NCBI GenBank assembly: GCA_021772875.1
Contig: JAJFLD010000150.1
Coordinates: forward strand, 1-6,862
Length of the DNA stretch: 6,862 nt
DNA from: Ghiorsea sp.
GTDB taxonomy: Bacteria > Pseudomonadota > Zetaproteobacteria > Mariprofundales > Mariprofundaceae
Direction: 5' to 3'
The notes beneath the pieces were generated by a model, which had not been told where the DNA came from, did not search any database, and saw nothing but the letters and a program-made list of their open reading frames with translations. The stretch's first letter is position 1. Each line of letters opens with the position of its first letter. Positions 1 to 6,022 of the stretch are shown here, piece after piece. The translations under genes were made by a program, and so were the position numbers.

Positions 1-1134
1 GCGTTGCCAGCTGGGTTTCGGGTGATTTGCAGCAATGATGCCACACCACTTGCTGGCATGGCTGATGAGGCGCGTCATTTTTATGCTTTACAGTTTCATT
101 CTGAAGTAACGCATACCAAACAAGGTACAGCAATCATTTCGCGTTTTGTGCATGATATTTGTGGCTGTGTCCGTGATTGGAATATGCCCAATTATATTGA
201 TGAAGCGGTGGCTTCTATTCGCGCCCAAGTGGGTGATGAAGAAGTGATTCTTGGCCTGTCGGGCGGCGTGGATTCATCGGTAGCAGCAGCTTTGTTACAG
301 CGCGCGATTGGTAACCAGTTAACCTGTATTTTTGTGGACAATGGATTGCTTCGGTTAAATGAAAGCGAACAAGTGATGGAAATGTTTGCGGGTCATCTGG
401 GTGTGAAAGTTGATCGTGTTGATGCATCTGAGGCATTTCTTGGTCATTTGGCAGGTGTAACTGAGCCAGAAGCCAAGCGTAAGATTATTGGTCGTGAGTT
501 TGTGGAAGTTTTTCAGGCAGAGGCAGAGCGTATGCCCAATGCCAAATGGTTGGCACAAGGTACTATTTACCCTGATGTTATCGAATCTGCAGGCGGGAAA
601 AATAAAAAAGCACATACCATCAAAAGCCATCACAATGTGGGTGGACTTCCTGATACTTTACATCTAAAATTACTTGAGCCTTTGCGAGAGCTATTTAAAG
701 ATGAGGTACGCGAATTAGGTGTGGCTTTAGGTTTGCCGCGTGAAATGGTGTATAGGCATCCTTTTCCGGGTCCTGGTTTGGGTGTACGTATTCTTGGTGA
801 AGTAAAGAAAGAATATGCGGATTTATTACGCCAAGCGGATGCAATTTTCATCGAGGAATTGCGAGCTTCTGGTTGGTATGATAAAACTTCGCAAGCATTT
901 GTAGTCTTTTTGCCTGTGAAATCGGTAGGTGTTATGGGTGATGGTAGGACGTATGAGTGGGTTGTATCATTGCGGGCTGTGGAGACACAGGATTTTATGA
1001 CAGCGCATTGGGCAGAGCTGCCGTATGCATTGCTGGGTAAAGTATCCAACCGCATTATTAATGAGGTGCGCGGTATTAACCGTGTAGTTTATGACGTTTC
1101 AGGAAAACCACCTGCAACGATTGAGTGGGAATAA
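1..1134 (+). CDS. guaA: GMP synthase (glutamine-hydrolysing), 3' part, 5' end cut by the window edge
   Basis: This cytoplasmic enzyme makes GMP from XMP, ATP and glutamine, the last step of guanine nucleotide synthesis. The reading frame is open from base 1, so the TTG at 4 is an internal codon and not a start. About 377 residues are visible. The family is usually about 525 long, so roughly 150 N-terminal residues, including the nucleophilic cysteine of the amidotransferase domain, lie outside. The visible part begins with the end of that domain, where the catalytic His and Glu sit in FHSEVTHT (His33 and Glu35 of the visible part). The ATP-pyrophosphatase P-loop SGGVDSS follows at residues 87-93. 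After it come KSHHNVGGLP, the RHPFPGPGLG motif of the synthetase and dimerisation region, and the family's ending KPPATIEWE. The only oddity is Ser where most members have Pro in FHPEV. Identification is very secure. The gene looks intact to its stop. Confidence 0.98.
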   Translation, partial: ALPAGFRVICSNDATPLAGMADEARHFYALQFHSEVTHTKQGTAIISRFVHDICGCVRDWNMPNYIDEAVASIRAQVGDEEVILGLSGGVDSSVAAALLQRAIGNQLTCIFVDNGLLRLNESEQVMEMFAGHLGVKVDRVDASEAFLGHLAGVTEPEAKRKIIGREFVEVFQAEAERMPNAKWLAQGTIYPDVIESAGGKNKKAHTIKSHHNVGGLPDTLHLKLLEPLRELFKDEVRELGVALGLPREMVYRHPFPGPGLGVRILGEVKKEYADLLRQADAIFIEELRASGWYDKTSQAFVVFLPVKSVGVMGDGRTYEWVVSLRAVETQDFMTAHWAELPYALLGKVSNRIINEVRGINRVVYDVSGKPPATIEWE

Positions 1135-1164
1135 TATTGCAAGTTAAAAAAGAAAAAAGGTAAC

Positions 1165-1169
1165 AGGAG
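1165..1169 (+). promoter_or_regulatory. Shine-Dalgarno of the FKBP isomerase gene
   Basis: AGGAG lies 5 bases before the ATG at 1175, in an otherwise A-rich 40-base gap after guaA. It is the clearest ribosome binding site in the window and fixes the isomerase start. Confidence 0.85.
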
Positions 1170-1174
1170 CTAGT

Positions 1175-1879
1175 ATGAACTTAAAAGTTGCATTGATTGC
1201 GTTAACGGCAGTGGGTTTGGTTGCTTGTAACGAAGAAAAGGCAGAGCAGAAACCTTTAACATTGGATAACGATGTGAAGAAGTTTAGTTATGCGATGGGT
1301 ATGGATGTTGGCCGCTCATTAAAAGGCTTGGAAGTTGAAGTCGACGAAGCTGCATTTTCTCAAGCAGTGCGTGATGCATTGGCTGGTTCAGAAACAATTT
1401 TAAAAGAAGAAGAATCGGCAAGAATCAAGCAAGATTTTTTCCGCAAAAAACAAGAAGGACAAATGGCGGAGCGCAAAAGCTTAGGTGAGAAAAACAAAGC
1501 TGAAGGTGCGGCATTCTTGGCTGAAAATGCCAAGAAAAAAGGTGTGACTGTTACCGACAGTGGTTTGCAGTATGAAGTGATTACGATGGGTGATGGTGAT
1601 AAACCTAAACCAGAAGATAAAGTTAAAGTAGATTACAAAGGTACTTTGATTGATGGCACTGAGTTTGATTCATCTTATTCGCGCGGGCAGCCTATTTCAT
1701 TTCCATTAAATGGTGTTATCAAAGGTTGGACAGAAGGTGTTGCTTTGATGCCTGTTGGCAGCAAGTTTAAATTTTATATTCCTTCTGAGCTTGCTTATGG
1801 TGAGCGCGGCGCTGGCGCAAAAATTGGCCCAGATGCAACACTTATTTTTGAAGTTGAGTTGCTTGCGATAGAAAAATAA
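1175..1879 (+). CDS. FKBP-type peptidyl-prolyl cis-trans isomerase, Mip/FkpA-like lipoprotein
   Basis: This is a predicted membrane-anchored periplasmic folding helper that interconverts cis and trans peptide bonds before proline. The 234-residue protein starts with a short lipoprotein signal (Lys4, hydrophobic stretch, lipobox LVAC with Cys18). Residue 19 is Asn rather than Asp, which by the enterobacterial sorting rule suggests the outer membrane. Residues about 30-125 resemble the FKBP N-terminal dimerisation domain, a charged and largely helical segment rich in Lys and Glu. Residues about 145-232 are the FKBP catalytic domain. The usual active-site residues are all present: Tyr154, Phe164, Asp165, Phe176, Val181-Ile182, Trp185, Tyr208 and Phe225. 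Length and layout match Legionella Mip and E. coli FkpA, but those have a cleaved signal instead of a lipid anchor. The gene sits 40 bases after guaA and 31 bases before tolB. A role in folding outer-membrane proteins is inference. I give no symbol because mip, fkpA and fklB-type names cannot be separated by eye. Confidence 0.95.
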   Translation: MNLKVALIALTAVGLVACNEEKAEQKPLTLDNDVKKFSYAMGMDVGRSLKGLEVEVDEAAFSQAVRDALAGSETILKEEESARIKQDFFRKKQEGQMAERKSLGEKNKAEGAAFLAENAKKKGVTVTDSGLQYEVITMGDGDKPKPEDKVKVDYKGTLIDGTEFDSSYSRGQPISFPLNGVIKGWTEGVALMPVGSKFKFYIPSELAYGERGAGAKIGPDATLIFEVELLAIEK

Positions 1880-1886
1880 GCGTTTA

Positions 1887-1906
1887 ACTAATCGTTAGTA
1901 TTTTTT
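1887..1906 (+). terminator. Weak hairpin plus T-run between the isomerase gene and tolB
   Basis: A perfect 5-bp inverted repeat (actaa / ttagt, loop tcg) is followed after one base by six T residues. The stem is short and has only one G-C pair, so at best it is a leaky terminator or attenuator and it may be chance. It ends 4 bases before the tolB start and occupies the place where a ribosome binding site would be expected. Confidence 0.25.
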
Positions 1907-1910
1907 ATTT

Positions 1911-3188
1911 ATGTTGAAACATTTTTGTGTTCAAACATTTTTGTTGTGCGCCTTCATTTATGGGGGCGCACTTCATGCTGTGGAATTTGAAGTTTATCAA
2001 TCTTCGTACAAACCCTTAAATTTAGCATTGCTGGTGGGGTCAGCGGATATCTATACAGCACAAAGCACGTTATTGACGCAGACCATAGCGCAAGACTTGG
2101 ATGCTAGTCGTTCTTTCAAAAGTCTTGACCCCTTGAGCTATTTGCTGAATGCAAAAGAAGCGCTTGCGCATGTAGATTATGCCGACTGGCGTATTATTGG
2201 TGCAGATGTTTTGGTGTTGGCAGATCTTGTTAAGCTAGAAAAAGGTTGGGTTGCTGATGTGCAATTGCTTGACCCTTTTCGGCAAAAGTTGCTTGATAGA
2301 CAAAAAATAACGTTAGAAGATGATGTTATTGATAGGGCTTTTGCCCACCGTATTGCTGATTATATTTATCACCAACAAACAGGGTTACCCAGTTATTTTT
2401 CATCACAAATTGTGTTTGTAGAAAAGCTTAAAACTGGCTCTGATTTGATGATGATGGATCATGATGGTGAGGGTTTAAAAACAATAGCTAAAAACTTCAG
2501 CTTGTTGCTGTCGCCAGATTTATCACCGGATAGAACACAAGTTGCAATGAACATCTATGTGGATAACAAGCCTAGGCTTGTATTTTTCAACTTAAAAGAT
2601 GGTAAAACCACAACCTTTGCAAATTTTGAAGGTTTAAATAGTGCGCCTGAATTTTCTCCTGACGGTCGTTTTGTGGCAGCGGCTTTGTCTTATACAGGTA
2701 ATAGTGAAATCCATATTTATGATATTAAAAAGAAAAAATGGAAGCAGTTTACAAAAAATGAAGGCATAGATACCACGCCCACGTGGTCACCCGATGGGAA
2801 GTGGATTGCGTTTACCAGCAACCGCAATGGTTCACCGCAAATCTATCGCAAGTCGTTATCAAACGGCAAAATCATCCGCGTTAGCCTTGATGCCAATTAT
2901 AACACCTCACCTGTTTGGGCACCTATTGGTGATCGCATCGCATTTGTCACCAAAAAAGAGTGGGAATACGCTATTGCAACTGTACATATTGATGGCACAG
3001 GACTGCGTTATTTGGCAACAGGTCAACGCATAGAGTCGCCGGCTTGGTCGCCCAATGGGCAAATGGTGCTATATTCGGCGGAAGAAGATGGAAAGAAGCA
3101 TATTTATAGTGTGCCTATTTGGGGCGGGGAAGCCAAACGTATGACACCTATAGATATGGATGCATCTGATCCAACTTGGTCAAGATAA
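1911..3188 (+). CDS. tolB: Tol-Pal system periplasmic protein TolB
   Basis: TolB is the periplasmic member of the Tol-Pal complex. It binds Pal and TolA and helps keep the outer membrane attached and constricted at division. The 425-residue product is close to the E. coli length (about 430). It has a signal peptide (Lys3, hydrophobic core, likely cleavage after Ala23 in ALHA). Next is a TolB-box-like strand, EFEVYQSSYKPLNLALL, the segment that contacts TolA in known TolB. The N-terminal domain runs to about 160. From about 161 to the end is a six-bladed beta-propeller with repeats such as APEFSPDGRFVA, TPTWSPDGKWIAF, SPVWAPIGDRIAF and SPAWSPNGQMVLY. The end is DASDPTWSR. An in-frame TAG at 1896 rules out an earlier start, and 1911 is the only ATG that keeps the signal peptide. 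No Shine-Dalgarno is visible. Unlike the usual tolB-pal order, a polysaccharide export gene follows directly. tolQRA and pal are not in this window. Confidence 0.96.
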   Translation: MLKHFCVQTFLLCAFIYGGALHAVEFEVYQSSYKPLNLALLVGSADIYTAQSTLLTQTIAQDLDASRSFKSLDPLSYLLNAKEALAHVDYADWRIIGADVLVLADLVKLEKGWVADVQLLDPFRQKLLDRQKITLEDDVIDRAFAHRIADYIYHQQTGLPSYFSSQIVFVEKLKTGSDLMMMDHDGEGLKTIAKNFSLLLSPDLSPDRTQVAMNIYVDNKPRLVFFNLKDGKTTTFANFEGLNSAPEFSPDGRFVAAALSYTGNSEIHIYDIKKKKWKQFTKNEGIDTTPTWSPDGKWIAFTSNRNGSPQIYRKSLSNGKIIRVSLDANYNTSPVWAPIGDRIAFVTKKEWEYAIATVHIDGTGLRYLATGQRIESPAWSPNGQMVLYSAEEDGKKHIYSVPIWGGEAKRMTPIDMDASDPTWSR

Positions 3189-3190
3189 TG

Positions 3191-3202
3191 AAGGATAGAG
3201 GG
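3191..3202 (+). promoter_or_regulatory. Purine-rich ribosome binding region before the SLBB export gene
   Basis: Two Shine-Dalgarno-like blocks follow the tolB stop: AAGGA at 3191-3195, 7 bases before the ATG at 3203, and AGAGGG at 3197-3202, 9 bases before the ATG at 3212. Both favour a start after tolB ends. They argue against the TTG at 3176, which lies inside tolB. The ATG at 3188, which shares one base with the tolB stop, would lie upstream of both blocks. Confidence 0.6.
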
Positions 3203-3211
3203 ATGATATAC

Positions 3212-6022
3212 ATGCGTAGTGTTTTTAAAATAATCTTGTTGGCTATGGTGATGTCACCATTTACATCAGCAGCGATAGGTTTAACGCCTGATCAGCTGCG
3301 CATGGTGGAGCAGCTATCTCCGCAACAGAAGGCTTCTTTGGCTAAACAATATGGTGTGGATGCCCCAACCACTTCACAACAATCTTCGGTAACCTTCCCG
3401 CAAACAGTTGGCTCTAGGGCGGTGGGGCAAGGGAGTATTGAGCAAGATGCAGCGATAAAAACAACCGATGAAAAAATGATAAATGCTGACAGTCAAGTAT
3501 CAGTCGGTGTTGATGCTCCTGTTGAAAAAATAACTGGCCAAACAGGATCAGATACGATTGAGCTCAAGCGTGCTTTTTCTGATTTTGTGCGTGGGTCGGA
3601 AGCATTGCAAGTAGATACAAGTCAGTTAAAGCAGTTTGGTTATGAGCTTTTTGCAGGTGTACCAAGCACATTTGCACCAGCCACTGATGTGCCCGTGCCT
3701 TCAGAATACGTACTTGGACCAGGTGATGAGTTAGAAGTGCAACTGTTCGGGCAAAAGAGCAGTCTTTTCACTTTGGTTGTGGATAGAGAGGGCTCTGTTT
3801 CGTTTCCTGATATTGGCCCTTTAACTTTAGCAGGTATGAGTTTCTCTCAAGCTAGAGCGTATATTGCTCAGCAGGTGGGCGACAAAATGGTTGGCATAAC
3901 TGCGAGTATTAGCATGGGTAAGTTGCGTTCAATTCGTGTTTTTGCCTTAGGTGATGTCGAGCGACCTGGTTCTTATGTAGTGAGTGGCTTGGCAACATTG
4001 TCACATGCATTGTTTGTTTCGGGAGGGGTGAAAAAAATTGGTTCATTGCGCCATGTGCAGCTGAAACGGCAAGGCAAAGTAATAGTGACGCTAGATTTGT
4101 ATGACTTCTTGCTTCAAGGAGATACCAGTAAAGATGTCCGATTAATGCCAGGTGATGTTGTTTTTGTGCCTCCTATTGGCAAAACAGCAAGCATTGCAGG
4201 TGAGGTGGTTCGCCCTGCGATTTATGAATTGAAGGGCTCAGTTGATGTTGCGGACATGGTAAAACTTGCGGGCGGTTTTTTGCCTAAAGTATACCGTGAA
4301 GAGGCGTTGTTGGAGCGGATTAATGATTCGGGAAATCAATCTGTTAAAAGTTTTTCGCTGGAAGGTAAAGGGCTGAAAGTGGGTGTTCAAAATGGGGACG
4401 TGATTAAAATATTTTCAACATTAAATTTCGAAGAAAATCCGGTGATGTTGATTGGTAATGTTAAACGGCCAGGAAAATATGCGTGGAAGAAAGGCATGCA
4501 CTTATCTGATTTGATTAAAAATGAATCCATGTTATTACCTGAAACTTATATGCAATATGGCATTGTAGAGCGTGAAGCTAAGGGGAATCGCGAGCCCGAA
4601 ATTATTCGCTTTGAGTTAAATAATGTATTTTCAAAAAACAATGCAAACGGTGATTTACTGTTATCACCGCGCGACAAGGTTTTTGTTTTTCATAGATCAA
4701 ATTTTCGTATTGCACCTAAAATATCCATCTCTGGGAGTGTGAAAACGCCAGGGGAATATGTACTGAAAAAGAATATGCATCTTATTGATGTTCTATTGGC
4801 TGCAGGTGGTTTGCTACGCGACAGTGATATGACTGAGGCCGAGCTTTACCGTACAGATGCTGTGACAAAGGCAGTTGATGTTATCAGGTTTGATTTATCA
4901 GCAGTGATGTCGGGGGGAGATAAGTCCAATATCTTGTTAAAAGATTTGGATCGCGTAGTTGTGCATTCCATTTGGGAAAAACAACAGCAATATAAAGTGC
5001 GGGTATCAGGGGAGGTTAATCACCCAGATGAATATGTGTTTGTTGATAATCATATGCGTTTGTCGGATTTGATTTTCGCAGCTGGTGGAGTGACCGAAAT
5101 GGCCATGCTCCACAAGGGCGAAATAACAAGGTACACTGTAGTTGATGGTGAAGAGCGTGAATCTAGACATATGGAAGTTGATTTGTCTAAGGCCTTAGCT
5201 GGTGATGAGTATGCAAATATCATATTACAACCCTACGACACGCTTACTGTACGACGTTTAAGCAATTGGCGTTCTGCTGAGCATGTAAGCATTTTGGGAG
5301 AAGTGAAATATGCAGGCACTTACCCTATTGAAGATGGTGAAAAGCTAACGGATTTACTTAAGCGAGCTGGAGGGTTCACGGATAAAGCCTACTTAAAAGC
5401 CGCCGTGTTTACGCGAGAATCTATTAAGGTGGAACAACAGAAACAAATCAATGATATGGTGTCTCGAATGGAAGCAGAGATTGCACAGCTGGATATGGCC
5501 AGTGGGCAAATCAAGGATGCAATTTTACAAAAAAATCAACAAGCAAATCTTGCCGCAGCTAGGCGTGTTTTAGAACAGATGAAACAAACCAAAGCACTAG
5601 GGCGATTGGTGATTCGGTTGCAGGATATAACAGAATTAGAAAATGGTGTATTTAATTTGACGCTTAAAGATGGTGATACATTACATGTGCCACAGATACC
5701 AGATCAAGTGATGGTTGTTGGTCAAGTATATAATACAACAGCACTGCTTTATCGAAAAAATTATAATGTTGAAAATTATTTGGATGCTGCTGGAGGGCCG
5801 ACACGCATGGCAGATAAAAAACGCATGTATGTGGTTCGTGCAGATGGTTATGTGGAACGCGTAAGTTCATGGGGAAACACTGATGTTTATCCAGGTGATG
5901 CAATTGTGGTACCAGAAAACTTAGATAATTTTAGTTTGCTAGATTCTACACTTGATTGGTCACGTGTGTTGATGCAATTGGGTGTTGGTATTGCTTCAAT
6001 GAAAACCATAGGTATTCTCTAA
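3212..6022 (+). CDS. Multi-SLBB polysaccharide export protein (Wza-like)
   Basis: This is a predicted periplasmic and outer-membrane component of an exopolysaccharide, capsule or O-antigen export machine. From ATG 3212 it has 936 residues, against about 380 for classical Wza. The start gives a clean signal peptide (Arg2, Lys6, hydrophobic core, cleavage near SAA at 19-21). In-frame starts at 3176 (TTG), 3188 and 3203 add 12, 8 or 3 residues. A helix (LTPDQLRMVEQLSPQQKASL, 24-43) and a polar, probably disordered stretch to about 160 come next. A polysaccharide-export domain (about 163-236) opens with YVLGPGDELEVQLFG. Seven SLBB-type repeats follow at about 239-320, 325-402, 410-495, 502-587, 594-684, 690-828 and 830-902. 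They are marked by G-[DENSQ]-V near the start, a central AGG and a closing PGD-like turn. Repeat 6 carries a coiled-coil insertion. The last 25 residues are hydrophobic or amphipathic. There is no cysteine, so no lipid anchor. It follows tolB and overlaps the Wzz gene by one base. The family is secure; the exported polymer is unknown. Confidence 0.93.
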   Translation: MRSVFKIILLAMVMSPFTSAAIGLTPDQLRMVEQLSPQQKASLAKQYGVDAPTTSQQSSVTFPQTVGSRAVGQGSIEQDAAIKTTDEKMINADSQVSVGVDAPVEKITGQTGSDTIELKRAFSDFVRGSEALQVDTSQLKQFGYELFAGVPSTFAPATDVPVPSEYVLGPGDELEVQLFGQKSSLFTLVVDREGSVSFPDIGPLTLAGMSFSQARAYIAQQVGDKMVGITASISMGKLRSIRVFALGDVERPGSYVVSGLATLSHALFVSGGVKKIGSLRHVQLKRQGKVIVTLDLYDFLLQGDTSKDVRLMPGDVVFVPPIGKTASIAGEVVRPAIYELKGSVDVADMVKLAGGFLPKVYREEALLERINDSGNQSVKSFSLEGKGLKVGVQNGDVIKIFSTLNFEENPVMLIGNVKRPGKYAWKKGMHLSDLIKNESMLLPETYMQYGIVEREAKGNREPEIIRFELNNVFSKNNANGDLLLSPRDKVFVFHRSNFRIAPKISISGSVKTPGEYVLKKNMHLIDVLLAAGGLLRDSDMTEAELYRTDAVTKAVDVIRFDLSAVMSGGDKSNILLKDLDRVVVHSIWEKQQQYKVRVSGEVNHPDEYVFVDNHMRLSDLIFAAGGVTEMAMLHKGEITRYTVVDGEERESRHMEVDLSKALAGDEYANIILQPYDTLTVRRLSNWRSAEHVSILGEVKYAGTYPIEDGEKLTDLLKRAGGFTDKAYLKAAVFTRESIKVEQQKQINDMVSRMEAEIAQLDMASGQIKDAILQKNQQANLAAARRVLEQMKQTKALGRLVIRLQDITELENGVFNLTLKDGDTLHVPQIPDQVMVVGQVYNTTALLYRKNYNVENYLDAAGGPTRMADKKRMYVVRADGYVERVSSWGNTDVYPGDAIVVPENLDNFSLLDSTLDWSRVLMQLGVGIASMKTIGIL

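Noticed and set aside
630..1055. 141-codon open frame on the minus strand inside guaA
   Set aside because: It is fully antisense to strongly conserved GuaA sequence, and its translation shows no recognisable domain. It is a shadow of the coding frame. The shorter minus-strand frames inside guaA at 215-436 and 355-633 are rejected for the same reason.
1132..1137. TAATAT as a possible -10 promoter box before the isomerase gene
   Set aside because: It overlaps the guaA stop codon and has no acceptable -35 element at 16-18 bases upstream. AT-rich gaps give such matches by chance.
1863..1890. TTGCGA and TAACTA as a possible promoter for tolB
   Set aside because: The -10 match is poor and the -35 lies in the conserved end of the isomerase gene. 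There is not enough to call a promoter.
2794..3033. 79-codon frame on the + strand inside tolB
   Set aside because: It lies in another frame across conserved TolB propeller blades and has no domain or independent ribosome site.
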